Assembly (NCBI GenBank): GCA_006738865.1 | Contig: AP019701.1 | Coordinates: 487,001 to 551,000 of the forward strand | DNA: 64,000 nucleotides | Reading direction: 5' to 3' | From: Allostella sp. ATCC 35155 | GTDB lineage: Bacteria > Pseudomonadota > Alphaproteobacteria > ATCC43930 > Allostellaceae | Shown: positions 9,140-17,265 of the stretch, one piece after another | Position numbering within the stretch: position 1 is the first letter of the stretch | How the letters are laid out: every line of letters starts with the position of its first letter | Program-made: the position numbers and the translations under genes | Notes under the pieces: generated by a model | Seen by the model: only the letters and a program-made list of their open reading frames with translations | Databases searched by the model: none | What the model was told of the DNA's origin: nothing

Positions 9140-9925
9140 ATGTCCGTCGTCCTCTCCGCCGTCGACGATCGCGGCGTCGCGACCGTCACGCTCAATCGTC
9201 CGCAGGTCCACAACGCCTATGACGGGGCCGTCATCGACGGCCTGCTGGACGCGATGGAGCGGCTCGCCGCCGATCCGCGGGTGCGGCTGGTGCTGCTGCG
9301 CGGCAACGGCCGGCATTTCCAGGCCGGCGCCGACCTCGCCTGGCTGCGCCAGGTCGCCGGCATGACGCCGGAGGGCAATCGCGACTTCTCGGTGCGCACG
9401 ACGCGGGCGATGCGGGGGCTGCAACTCTTCCCGCATCCCACGATCGCGCTGGTCCATGGCGCCTGCTTCGGGGGCGGCGTCGGACTGGCGGCGTCCTGCG
9501 ACGTGGTGATCGCCAGCGAGGAGGCGCGCTTCGCCCTGACCGAGGTCAAGTTCGGGGTGGTGGCCGCCCCGATCATCCCGCAGCTGGTCAAGTCCATGGG
9601 CCTACCCCAGTTGCGCCGCTGGGGCCTGACCGGCGAGGTGTTCGGCGCGCGTCGCGCGGAAGCGATGGGGCTGGTCCACGAAGTCTGCCCGACGGGCGGG
9701 CTCGATGCGGCCGCGGCGCCGATCGTCGACGCCATCCTGCGCGCCGGCCCGGAGGCGGTCGCGGCGACCAAGCGCCTGACGTTGGAGATGGCCGGGCAAA
9801 TGATCCCGGACGATCAGGTCGAGCAGCTGGTCGATGTCGCAGCCCGCCACCGCGCCTCGGCCGAGGCGGCCGAGGGCCTTGCCAGCTTCCTCGAGAAGCG
9901 CAACCCCGCCTGGTACGGCGGCTGA
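9140..9925 (+). CDS. Enoyl-CoA hydratase-related protein, methylglutaconyl-CoA hydratase (LiuC)-like
   Basis: 261 aa crotonase. It starts at the ATG at 9140, 35 bp after dctM; a longer frame runs back into dctM and is not real. The active-site region reads HGACFGGGVGLAASCD, with Gly where classical hydratases carry the first Glu, and then ALTEVKFGVVAAPI keeps the second Glu. This combination is typical of LiuC/AtuE-type 3-methylglutaconyl-CoA hydratases, which make HMG-CoA. That would feed the HMG-CoA lyase of the divergent operon. The product assignment is an inference from motif and context; the fold assignment is firm. Confidence 0.85.
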   Translation: MSVVLSAVDDRGVATVTLNRPQVHNAYDGAVIDGLLDAMERLAADPRVRLVLLRGNGRHFQAGADLAWLRQVAGMTPEGNRDFSVRTTRAMRGLQLFPHPTIALVHGACFGGGVGLAASCDVVIASEEARFALTEVKFGVVAAPIIPQLVKSMGLPQLRRWGLTGEVFGARRAEAMGLVHEVCPTGGLDAAAAPIVDAILRAGPEAVAATKRLTLEMAGQMIPDDQVEQLVDVAARHRASAEAAEGLASFLEKRNPAWYGG

Positions 9926-9929
9926 AGCC

Positions 9930-10697
9930 TCAGCCGCGCGCGCGGCGCGCCAGAAACGCTGCCATCGCCCGCTGCGGGTCGCCGGCGGCATAGGCCTCGT
10001 GCTGGGCGGCGACGCCGGCGCGATAGGCGGCGTCGAAGCCGGGCTGGGTCATCTCGCGGAAGCGGCGCTTGGTCAGGCGGTAGGCCGTCGTCGGCAGGGC
10101 GGCCAGCCGTGCCGCTTCCGCCAGCGCCGTCGCCCGCACGTCGGCCTGCGGCACGAGGCGGGTCAGGAGGCCGAGGGCGAAGGCGCGTTCGCCTGAAATG
10201 AGGTCGCCCGAGAGCGACATCTCGGCATTGACGCCGGCACCGACATACTGGGCGAGAAACCAGGAGCCGACGATGCTGGCGAGGCCGGCCCGCACCTCGG
10301 GCTGCCCGAACCGCATCTCCGGATAGCCGACGCGCAGGTCCGCGGCGAGGCCGATCTGCATGCCGGCACCGGCCGCCAGTCCGTTGAAGGCGACGACGGT
10401 CGGCTTCTCGACGTCGCGCACCGACTGGTAGAGGTCGCGCATCTCGGTCAGCCAGCAGGCGACCGCCCGCGGCGTCGCCAGCCCCGCCGCCTCGTCGATG
10501 TCCTGGCCGGCGCAGAAGGCGCGTTCGCCCGTTCCGGTGACGACCAGCGCCTCGACGCGGCGATCGTGCTGCGCGCTGTCCATGGCGGCGACGAAGGCCC
10601 GCCGCAGATGGGCATTGACGGCGTTCAGCGCGCCCGGCCGGTTGAGCCGTATCAGGCGGATCGGCCCGCGATCCTCGACGACGACCGGGTTGTCCAT
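9930..10697 (-). CDS. Enoyl-CoA hydratase/isomerase family protein
   Basis: 255 aa crotonase-fold protein. ERAFCAGQDIDEAAG is the CoA-binding loop. In the active site, AAGAGMQIGLAADLRVG has Gln in place of the first catalytic Glu while FGQPEVRAGL keeps the second. It may therefore act as an isomerase or on an atypical substrate. Its stop is 4 bp from the stop of the convergent LiuC-like gene. It lies 90 bp downstream of the MaoC-like gene on the same strand and could be the last gene of the ArsR-headed group. Confidence 0.9.
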   Translation of the reverse strand: MDNPVVVEDRGPIRLIRLNRPGALNAVNAHLRRAFVAAMDSAQHDRRVEALVVTGTGERAFCAGQDIDEAAGLATPRAVACWLTEMRDLYQSVRDVEKPTVVAFNGLAAGAGMQIGLAADLRVGYPEMRFGQPEVRAGLASIVGSWFLAQYVGAGVNAEMSLSGDLISGERAFALGLLTRLVPQADVRATALAEAARLAALPTTAYRLTKRRFREMTQPGFDAAYRAGVAAQHEAYAAGDPQRAMAAFLARRARG

Positions 10698-10787
10698 CGT
10701 GCCTCCCCCGCAGGCCAGCCTTGTCCTTCGGACGGGCGAAGCTAGCCGCCGAGCCCGCCCGCCGCAATCACCCTGGGGCCGCGGCCG

Positions 10788-11273
10788 TCAGCCGAGGCCG
10801 AAGGGATCGTCTGGGTCGGCCGGCCGGCCCTTCACCATGCGCAGCGGCGTGTAGACGATGACGGCCTCGCCGCGCTGGTTGCGGATCTCGTTGCGCGTGC
10901 GCACGAGGCCGCGGGATCCGCGCGAGGCCGGGCGGGCCTCGGTCACCTCGCATTCGACATGGATGGTGTCGCCGGCGAAGGTCGGCGCCTTGACGTCGAA
11001 CTCCATGTGGAGAAAGGCCATGCCGGTGCCCTGCACGACCGACTGCATCAACAGCCCCTCCGCGAGCGAATAGACCAGCGCGCCCGGCGCCAGCCGGCCG
11101 GGGATGGCCGAGACGCGGGTGGCGTATTCGAGGTTGGTGAACAGCACCTCGGTCATGCCGGTGCAGTTCACGAAGTTGACGATGTCGGTCTCGGTGATCG
11201 TCCGCCCGATGGTGCGGAAGCGGTCGCCGACGGCGTAGTCCTCGAACCACAGGCCAAGTCCGACGGTGCGCAT
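10788..11273 (-). CDS. MaoC-like hot-dog dehydratase family protein
   Basis: 161 aa single hot-dog domain. The pattern WFEDYAVGDRFRTIGRTITETDIVNFVNCTG is the standard start of MaoC-type (R)-specific enoyl-CoA hydratases, and APGALVYSLAEGLL and FAGDTIHVECEV give the central helix and following strands. It probably binds an acyl-CoA and adds or removes water. The classic catalytic Asp/His pair is not obvious (the region reads TGMTEVLFTNLEYA), so activity is uncertain. It sits 12 bp after the NTF2-like gene and is likely in the same transcript. Confidence 0.85.
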   Translation of the reverse strand: MRTVGLGLWFEDYAVGDRFRTIGRTITETDIVNFVNCTGMTEVLFTNLEYATRVSAIPGRLAPGALVYSLAEGLLMQSVVQGTGMAFLHMEFDVKAPTFAGDTIHVECEVTEARPASRGSRGLVRTRNEIRNQRGEAVIVYTPLRMVKGRPADPDDPFGLG

Positions 11274-11285
11274 GGCGAAGCCTCC

Positions 11286-11651
11286 TCAGGCCTGGGGTTC
11301 GAACTGCTTGGCGGTGATCTGCCAGCGTTCGTCGATCAGGGCATAGGTCAGGTAGTCGACGAAGACCGCCGCGCCCATCCGGACCCGGACCTTGGCCAGC
11401 GCCGAGCGGTCGGATGCGAAATCGATCGCCAGGATAGCCTCCTCGCGCGGCGCGCCCGACGCCTTGGCCGAGGCGCGGCCGGCCGTGATCTCGCGATAGC
11501 GGGCGATCGGCCAGCAGACCGGCTCGCCGTCGCGCCAGCCATGAAGCTGCGCCGTCGGGTGGAACACCCGGTCGAAGCGGTCGAGATCGCCGTCGTACAT
11601 GGTGTCGAGATAGGCCTGGATGGCCGCTTCGAGGGTCGTCAGTCGGGACAT
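11286..11651 (-). CDS. NTF2/SnoaL-like (putative lumazine-binding family) protein
   Basis: 121 aa. The pattern [37 protein letters not shown], followed by a beta-rich end [22 protein letters not shown], is a cone-shaped NTF2-like fold. Such proteins serve as small dehydratases, isomerases or ligand-binding partners; the role here is unknown. The ATG at 11651 overlaps the end of the ArsR regulator by 13 bp, indicating translational coupling. I chose it because it gives the usual length; the open frame extends further upstream inside the regulator gene. Confidence 0.85.
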   Translation of the reverse strand: MSRLTTLEAAIQAYLDTMYDGDLDRFDRVFHPTAQLHGWRDGEPVCWPIARYREITAGRASAKASGAPREEAILAIDFASDRSALAKVRVRMGAAVFVDYLTYALIDERWQITAKQFEPQA

Positions 11652-12355
11652 GGCTGCTCCGGATCGGCGGGTGGCGGGCTGGCGAAGGTCTGCAGGAAGC
11701 GGGTGCGGCCCGCCGGTGTGAAGCGGACGACCCGGGTCTCGGGGACGCGGCGCGCCCAGCCGAGATCGAACACCCGCTGCAGCATGGCGGCGCCGAGCGC
11801 TCCGGCGAGATGGCTGCGGCGCACGCTCCAGTCGAGGCAGCTGCGGCAGAGGGGCCGCCGCCCGCCCGACGCGGCGGCGAGGTCGATGCCGAAGCCGGCG
11901 AGGAAGGCAGCCCCCGCCGGGGTCAGGCTCAGCTGTTCGTCGCGGCGCAGGATGGCCCCCCGCGCGACGAGGCCGTCGAGCAGCGCGACGCCGAGATCGC
12001 CGGCGAGATGGTCGTAGCAGACCCGCGCCTCGCGCAGCGCCGGCTCGGCCGGGCCCGGGCGGGTGCGCCGGTGGCCGGTGCGCTGGGCCAGCCCCATCAG
12101 GCCCTCCAGGACGCGGGCGACGTCGTCGCCCGACAGCGCATAATAGGCGTGCCGGCCCTGGCGGCGCACGGTCACGAGCCCGCCGCCCGTCAGCCGCCCG
12201 AGATGCGAGCTGGCGGTCTGGGCCGTCACGCCGGCCTCGCGCGCCAGCTCGCCCGCGGTCAGCGCGGTGCCGCCGATCAGGGCCGTCAGCATGTTGGCGC
12301 GCGCCGGATCGCCGAGCAGCGCGGCGACCATGGCGATGTCCGGTCCTGCCTTCAT
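11639..12355 (-). CDS. ArsR-family winged-helix transcriptional regulator
   Basis: 238 aa. The N-terminal domain (residues about 5-90) is a winged helix: [19 protein letters not shown], the recognition-helix region [23 protein letters not shown] and the wing [14 protein letters not shown]. The C-terminal half contains Cys-rich [11 protein letters not shown] and is longer than in minimal ArsR proteins, so it may sense a ligand. It heads a group with the NTF2-like, MaoC and crotonase genes and diverges from the NIPSNAP/ABM pair across 81 bp holding an inverted repeat. Autorepression and control of both sides are inferred. Confidence 0.9.
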   Translation of the reverse strand: MKAGPDIAMVAALLGDPARANMLTALIGGTALTAGELAREAGVTAQTASSHLGRLTGGGLVTVRRQGRHAYYALSGDDVARVLEGLMGLAQRTGHRRTRPGPAEPALREARVCYDHLAGDLGVALLDGLVARGAILRRDEQLSLTPAGAAFLAGFGIDLAAASGGRRPLCRSCLDWSVRRSHLAGALGAAMLQRVFDLGWARRVPETRVVRFTPAGRTRFLQTFASPPPADPEQPCPD

Positions 12356-12357
12356 GG

Positions 12358-12373
12358 TTCGACCCTAATCGAA
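12358..12373. promoter_or_regulatory. Inverted repeat, candidate ArsR operator
   Basis: TTCGA-N6-TCGAA, located just upstream of the regulator's start codon (12355) and inside the 81-bp divergent space to the NIPSNAP gene. CATGG and CCATG arms lie outside it, slightly out of register. Position and symmetry fit autoregulation; binding is unproven. Confidence 0.4.
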
Positions 12374-12436
12374 GCATCCATGCCGCGCCAGGGGCCATCA
12401 TCCGCCGTGTCGACCCACCGGAACGGGAGCCCTGCC

Positions 12437-12751
12437 ATGGCCGTCACCTGCTGCATCCGCTACGTCATCGATCCTTTCCAGCGCGACGCCTTCGCCGAAT
12501 ATGCGCGCAACTGGCTGCGCATCATCCCGGCCTGCGGCGGCGACCTGCTCGGGTACTTCCTGCCGCACGAGGGCACCAACAACGTCGCGCTGGCGCTGAT
12601 CGGCTTCGCCAGCCTCGCCGAGTACGAGGCCTATCGAGGGCGTCTCAAGGCGCACCCCGAGGGCGCCGCCAACTTCGCCATGGCGCAGCGCCTGCGCTTC
12701 ATCCTCTCCGAGGAGCGCAGCTTCCTCGAGCCGGTGGAGGCGCGGCCGTGA
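12437..12751 (+). CDS. NIPSNAP family protein
   Basis: 104 aa ferredoxin-like alpha/beta protein. The start [35 protein letters not shown] and the later [18 protein letters not shown] and [14 protein letters not shown] match bacterial NIPSNAP proteins, a dimeric alpha-beta barrel family of unknown function. The ATG at 12437 follows a GGGAG element. The stop overlaps the next gene's GTG in GTGA, so the two are translated together. It is probably regulated by the divergent ArsR protein. Confidence 0.85.
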   Translation: MAVTCCIRYVIDPFQRDAFAEYARNWLRIIPACGGDLLGYFLPHEGTNNVALALIGFASLAEYEAYRGRLKAHPEGAANFAMAQRLRFILSEERSFLEPVEARP

Positions 12752-13101
12752 TCGCCGTCATGTTCGAGTTCGTGCCGCGGCCCGGCCGCCGCGAGGATTA
12801 TCTCGCCATCGCGGCCGAGCTGAAGCCGGTGCTGGAGGAGATCGACGGGTTTATCTCCGTCGAGCGCTTCCAGAGCCTGAGCGATCCCGACAAGGTCCTG
12901 TCGCTGTCCTTCTTCCGCGACGAGGCGGCGGTCGCGCGCTGGCGGACGACGGCGTCGCACCGCCAGGCCCAGGCGGCCGGGCGCGACCATGTCTTCGCCC
13001 GCTACCGACTGCGGGTGGCGGCCGTCCTGCGCGACTACGGGATGGAGGAGCGCGCCGGCACGCCGGCCGACTCCCGCATCGCGCATGGCGACGGTCAGTA
13101 G
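12748..13101 (+). CDS. Antibiotic biosynthesis monooxygenase (ABM) family protein
   Basis: 117 aa. The pattern [37 protein letters not shown]...[27 protein letters not shown] is a classic ABM domain: a dimeric alpha-beta barrel used by quinol monooxygenases and heme-degrading enzymes. The GTG start overlaps the NIPSNAP stop by 4 bp. Two dimeric alpha-beta barrel proteins encoded as a coupled pair may form a heterodimer, which is inference. Its end overlaps the convergent acyl-CoA dehydrogenase by 7 bp. Confidence 0.88.
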   Translation: MIAVMFEFVPRPGRREDYLAIAAELKPVLEEIDGFISVERFQSLSDPDKVLSLSFFRDEAAVARWRTTASHRQAQAAGRDHVFARYRLRVAAVLRDYGMEERAGTPADSRIAHGDGQ

Positions 13102-14261
13102 CTCTTGGGCAGCCCCAGCACCCGCTCGGCGACGTAGCACTTGATGAGTTCGGGGCTGACCGGCGCGATGCGGCAGATCATCACCTCGCGCAGGAACCGC
13201 TCGACATGGAACTCGGCGGCATAGCCGTAGCCGCCATGGGTCATGACGGCGCGGGTGCAGGAGCGGAACCCCGCTTCGGCGCCGAGATACTTCCCGGCGT
13301 TCGCCTCGGCGCCGCAGGGCAGGCCGGCATCGTAGAGGGCGGCGGCGCGGAAGATCATCAGGTTGGCGGCCTCCAGCTCCATCCAGCTTTCGGCCAGCGG
13401 GTGCTGGATCGCCTGGTTCTGGCCGATCGGCCGGCCGAAGACGACGCGGTCCTTGGCGTACTGGACGGCCCGGGCGAGCGCCGCCCGGCCGATGCCGACG
13501 GCCTCGGCGCCGACCATGATCCGCTCGGGGTTGAGGCCGTGCAGCAGATAGCGGAAGCCCTGGCCCTCCTCGCCGATCCGATCCTCGACGGGGATCTCCA
13601 GCCCGTCGATGAAGAGCGCGTTCGAATCGACCGCATGGCGGCCCATCTTGGCGATCTCGCGCACCTCGACCCGGCGACGGTCGAGGTCGGTGTAGAAGAG
13701 CGACAGCCCGTCCATCGCCCGTGCCGTCTCCTCGATCGGCGTCGTGCGGGCGAGGAGCAGAATCTTGGCGGCGCTCTGGGCGGTCGAGGTCCAGATCTTG
13801 CGGCCGTCGACGACGTAGCGGTCGCCGCGGCGCACGGCCCGGGTGCGGATATGGCTCGTGTCGAGCCCGGCGTCGGGCTCCGTCACGCCGAAGCAGGCGC
13901 GCTCCCGCCCCTCGATGAGGGGCGGCAGGAACCGCTGCTTCTGCTCCGGGGTGCCGAAGACGGCGATCGGGTTGGGGCCGAAGATGTTCATGTGGACGGC
14001 CGACACGCCGGCCATCGCCGCGCCGGATTCCGCGATGGTCTGCAGCATCAACGCCGCCTCGGTGATGCCGAGGCCGGCGCCGCCATAGTCGGGCGGCATG
14101 GCGATGCCGAGCCAGCCGCCCTCGGCGATGGCGGCGACGAATTCGTCGGGAAAGCGCCCGTCGGTATCGCGGGCGAGCCAGTAGTCGGGTCCGAAGCGCG
14201 CACAGATGCGTTCGACCTGGGCGCGGATCGCCTCCTGCTCGGGGGTGAAGGACAGATCCAT
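13095..14261 (-). CDS. Acyl-CoA dehydrogenase
   Basis: 388 aa flavoprotein. The N-terminal helical domain starts MDLSFTPEQEAIRAQVERIC. The FAD/substrate region CFGVTEPDAGLDTSHIRTRA and KIWTSTAQSAAKILLLAR marks the middle beta domain. GRPIGQNQAIQHPLAESWMELEAA and MTHGGYGYAAEFHVERFLREVMICRI close the C-terminal helices, and the Glu of SPELI is at the catalytic-base position. It oxidises an acyl-CoA to the enoyl-CoA and passes electrons to ETF. Chain specificity is unknown. The ATG at 14261 is chosen because the upstream frame is unconserved. Confidence 0.93.
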   Translation of the reverse strand: MDLSFTPEQEAIRAQVERICARFGPDYWLARDTDGRFPDEFVAAIAEGGWLGIAMPPDYGGAGLGITEAALMLQTIAESGAAMAGVSAVHMNIFGPNPIAVFGTPEQKQRFLPPLIEGRERACFGVTEPDAGLDTSHIRTRAVRRGDRYVVDGRKIWTSTAQSAAKILLLARTTPIEETARAMDGLSLFYTDLDRRRVEVREIAKMGRHAVDSNALFIDGLEIPVEDRIGEEGQGFRYLLHGLNPERIMVGAEAVGIGRAALARAVQYAKDRVVFGRPIGQNQAIQHPLAESWMELEAANLMIFRAAALYDAGLPCGAEANAGKYLGAEAGFRSCTRAVMTHGGYGYAAEFHVERFLREVMICRIAPVSPELIKCYVAERVLGLPKSY

Positions 14262-14524
14262 GGGGCTGCGCGAACCGGGTGGTGTGGCGGGCCGACCACG
14301 ATCCGGGCGCAGGTCGCGCCTGTCAACGCCGCTGGCCGCGCATCGATGATAGCGCTTGCGGGAAACCAGTGGAATCCGACGGCGATTCGCGCGATGGTGT
14401 CTCGTTTTCGACCTGCATGACGGAAGGCGCGCGGATCGCCGCACGATCCGGCGGACAACTTCGGTCTTATGATCCATCCCTGCCGGCATTGCGCCCGCCG
14501 CCACACCAAAGGCGCTCGACGTCG

Positions 14525-15667
14525 ATGAACGACGTCGCCCCCGATCTTAAGCTCGGCACCGCCACCCGCGTTCCCGATCCAAGGCGCCGTCGCAAGCGCC
14601 TTCTGATCGGAGCGGTCGTGGTCGCCGCCGCGGGGCTCGTCGCCTTCGCGGCGAACTGGGTCCATGACCGCACGATCCATGTCTACGAGACGGACGCCCG
14701 GGTCGTGGCGGACATGACGACGATATCGAGCCGGGTCGCCGGCATCCTCGAGGAGCTTACCGTCGACGAGGGCATGCGCCTCGTCCGCGGCCAGGTGCTG
14801 GCCCGTCTCGACAGCCGCAATGCCGAGCTGCAGGTGGAGCGGCTCACGGCCGAGGCGGCCGGCGTGGCGGCCGAGCGCGCCCGCGCCGAGGCCGAGGTCC
14901 GGCTGATCGAGGCGCGCACCAGCTCGCGGATCGACAGCGAGCGGGCCCAGGTGCAGGCGCTGCAGTCCGTCCTGGCGGCGCGAGCCTCGGAACTGGCCCT
15001 GGCGCGCGAGGAGTACCAGCGCAGCGAGAAGCTGATCGCCGCCCGCGTCGCCGCCCAGCGCGACCTCGACCGGGCGCGCACGGCGTTCCTCCAGGCCCAG
15101 CACGGCCATGCCCGCGCCCAGGCCGACATCGTCGCCGCGCGCGCCAAGCTAGCCGAGGTCGAAACCGAGCGGCTGGAGATCGGCATGCTGCGGCAGGAGA
15201 TCGTTCGCCTCGACCACCGCCATGCCGAGGTCGAGGCGCGCCTCGCCCAGGCCCGCAAGGATGTCGAGGACCGGATCGTGCGCAGCCCGATCGACGGCGT
15301 CGTCGACCGGCGCTTCGTGCGCCTCGGCGAGTTCGTGGATGCCGGGCAGCGGATCCTGCTGATCCACGATCCCGCCGACGTGCGGATCGAGGCCAACATC
15401 CGCGAGACCCAGATCGGCCGGGTACAGCCCGGGCAGGCGGTGGAGATCAAGGTCGATGCCTATCCGGGCCAGACCGTCACCGGCCGGGTCACGCGCATCG
15501 GCACCACGGCCACCAGCAACTTCGCCCTGCTGCCGACGCCCAATCCGAGCGGCAACTTCACCAAGGTCACCCAGCGGCTGCCGGTCCGCATCGACCTCGA
15601 GGAGACGGACCTCGTCCTCTCGCCGGGGATGATGGTCGAGGTGGTCGTCGATGTCGGCAGTCGCTGA
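14525..15667 (+). CDS. HlyD/EmrA family membrane-fusion protein
   Basis: 380 aa periplasmic adaptor. One N-terminal membrane helix (about residues 25-45, LLIGAVVVAAAGLVAFAANW) is followed by a lipoyl half (ADMTTISSRVAGILEELTVDEGMRLVRGQVLARLDSR), a long Ala/Glu/Arg-rich coiled coil (about 80-230) and the second lipoyl half and barrel (VRSPIDGVVDRRFVRLGEFV). The C-terminal barrel includes the NFTKVTQRLPVRIDLEE signature. It bridges the DHA2 pump to an outer-membrane channel. The ATG at 14525 has only a weak AAAGGCG site. Its stop overlaps the pump gene by 17 bp. Confidence 0.92.
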   Translation: MNDVAPDLKLGTATRVPDPRRRRKRLLIGAVVVAAAGLVAFAANWVHDRTIHVYETDARVVADMTTISSRVAGILEELTVDEGMRLVRGQVLARLDSRNAELQVERLTAEAAGVAAERARAEAEVRLIEARTSSRIDSERAQVQALQSVLAARASELALAREEYQRSEKLIAARVAAQRDLDRARTAFLQAQHGHARAQADIVAARAKLAEVETERLEIGMLRQEIVRLDHRHAEVEARLAQARKDVEDRIVRSPIDGVVDRRFVRLGEFVDAGQRILLIHDPADVRIEANIRETQIGRVQPGQAVEIKVDAYPGQTVTGRVTRIGTTATSNFALLPTPNPSGNFTKVTQRLPVRIDLEETDLVLSPGMMVEVVVDVGSR

Positions 15668-17228
15668 CGCCGGACGCGCGGAGCTCGGGCCGGCCTACAA
15701 GTGGCTGGCGACGGCGACGGTGCTGTGCGGGATGCTGGCCAGCATCCTGTCCTCGACCATGACCAACGTCGCGATCCCCGAGGTCATGGGCGCCTTCGGC
15801 GTCGGGCAGGACAAGGCCCACTGGCTCTCGACCGGGTTCCTCGCCGCCAGCACGGCGGCGATGCCGACCGTCGCCTGGCTGCGCGACCGGTTCGGCGCGC
15901 GCGCGATCTTCGTCGCGGCCATGGGGATCTTCTCGGCGGCGGCGCTCGTCGGCGAGTCCGCGGACTCGATCGAGATGGTCATCCTCGCCCGCGTCGTGCA
16001 GGGCGCCTGCGCCGGGGTCTCGCAGCCGCTGGCGCTGATGACGATCTTCCAGCTCTTTCCGCCGAACGACCGCGGGCTGGCCAGCGGCATCTTCGGGATG
16101 GGCGTCATCCTGGGGCCGGCGCTGGGGCCGACCTTCGGCGGCCTCATCGTCGATGCCTTCGGCTGGCGCTACGTCTTCCTCGGCAGCCTGCCGATGTGCG
16201 CGCTCGGCATCATGATGGCATTCGTCTTCCTGCCGGGCCGGGATGCGAGCGCGCCGCGCTCCCGGTTCGACTGGGTCGGGCTCGCCCTCATCGCCCTCTC
16301 CGTCACCTGCCTGCTCAATGCGCTGTCCAACGGCCAGCGCTGGGGCTGGTCCTCGGTCGATCTCGTCATCCTGGTGACGGTCGCCGTCGTGGCCGCGGTC
16401 GCGCTCATCCTGTGGGAGCTGTCCATCCCCAACCCGATGCTGAACATGGCGCTCTACCGGGTGCCGCGCTTTGCCTGCGCCTCGATCGTGGCGCTGGTCT
16501 TCGGCGCGGGCATGTTCGGGTCGATGTACCTCATCCCGCTCTTCGCCCAGCAGATCCTCCAGCTCACCCCGACCGGCGCCGGCCTGATGCTGATGCCGGC
16601 CGGCATCGTGCTGGTGTTCCTCTTTCCGATCGCCGGCCGCCTGTCCGACTATGTGCGGCCGCACGGGCCGATCCTGTTCGGCCTCGGCACCTTCGCCATC
16701 GCGGGCTTCTTCCTCGCCGAATGCGACGTCAACACCGGCTGGTGGATGATGGTCTTCCTCGTCACCTTCGGCCGGGCGGGCCTTGCCTTCGTCGTCTCCA
16801 ACGTCAATTCGAGCGCGCTCCGTGCCCTGCCGCCCGCCCTGATCGGCCAGGGGTCGGGGGCGATCAATTTCATCCGCATGATGGGCGCGGCCTTCGGGGT
16901 CAACGGCCTCGCCTTCATCATCGAGTACCGCACGGCCTTCCATGCGGAAGTCCTGACGGCCACCCAGACGGCCGGCAATCCCGACACGCTCGCCTACATC
17001 GAGGTCCTGAAGCGGATGATCGGCGAGGCCGGGCTGCAGGGCGTCGAGCGCACCGGCATGGCCTACAACTTCCTCGGGCGCGTGCTCTATGCCCAGGCCA
17101 ACACCATGGCCTTCCAGGATGCCTTCCTGGCCGTGTCGGTCATCTTCGTGGCGGCGATGATCCCGGCCTGGTTCCTCGGCCGCGGCGTGGTGCCGCCGCG
17201 GGCCCAGGTGAAGAAGAAGGCGGCCTGA
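15651..17228 (+). CDS. DHA2-family MFS drug:H+ antiporter (EmrB-like)
   Basis: 525 aa with about 14 hydrophobic segments, the DHA2 layout. LSSTMTNVAIPEVMGAFGVGQDKAHWLSTGFLAASTAAMPTVAWLRDRFGARAIF contains motif D1 and the motif A loop between helices 2 and 3. ARVVQGACAGVSQPLALMTIF holds the family's motif B-like arginine, and GPALGPTFGGLIVDAFGWRYVF is motif C of drug exporters. The start overlaps the adaptor gene, so the two form a tripartite efflux unit. No dedicated regulator is visible next to them; the upstream gene diverges. Confidence 0.93.
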   Translation: MSAVADAGRAELGPAYKWLATATVLCGMLASILSSTMTNVAIPEVMGAFGVGQDKAHWLSTGFLAASTAAMPTVAWLRDRFGARAIFVAAMGIFSAAALVGESADSIEMVILARVVQGACAGVSQPLALMTIFQLFPPNDRGLASGIFGMGVILGPALGPTFGGLIVDAFGWRYVFLGSLPMCALGIMMAFVFLPGRDASAPRSRFDWVGLALIALSVTCLLNALSNGQRWGWSSVDLVILVTVAVVAAVALILWELSIPNPMLNMALYRVPRFACASIVALVFGAGMFGSMYLIPLFAQQILQLTPTGAGLMLMPAGIVLVFLFPIAGRLSDYVRPHGPILFGLGTFAIAGFFLAECDVNTGWWMMVFLVTFGRAGLAFVVSNVNSSALRALPPALIGQGSGAINFIRMMGAAFGVNGLAFIIEYRTAFHAEVLTATQTAGNPDTLAYIEVLKRMIGEAGLQGVERTGMAYNFLGRVLYAQANTMAFQDAFLAVSVIFVAAMIPAWFLGRGVVPPRAQVKKKAA

Positions 17229-17232
17229 AGTC

Positions 17233-17259
17233 GGGGCGCCGCGCCGGACGCGACGCCCC
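17233..17259. terminator. Bidirectional hairpin between convergent genes
   Basis: GGGGCG (17233-17238) pairs with CGCCCC (17254-17259), and an inner CGCG/CGCG stem adds further pairs with single-base bulges. It lies in the 37-bp gap between the efflux pump and the convergent periplasmic-protein gene. There is no U-tract on the plus strand, so it may work by stalling or with Rho. Confidence 0.45.
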
Positions 17260-17265
17260 TTGGCG

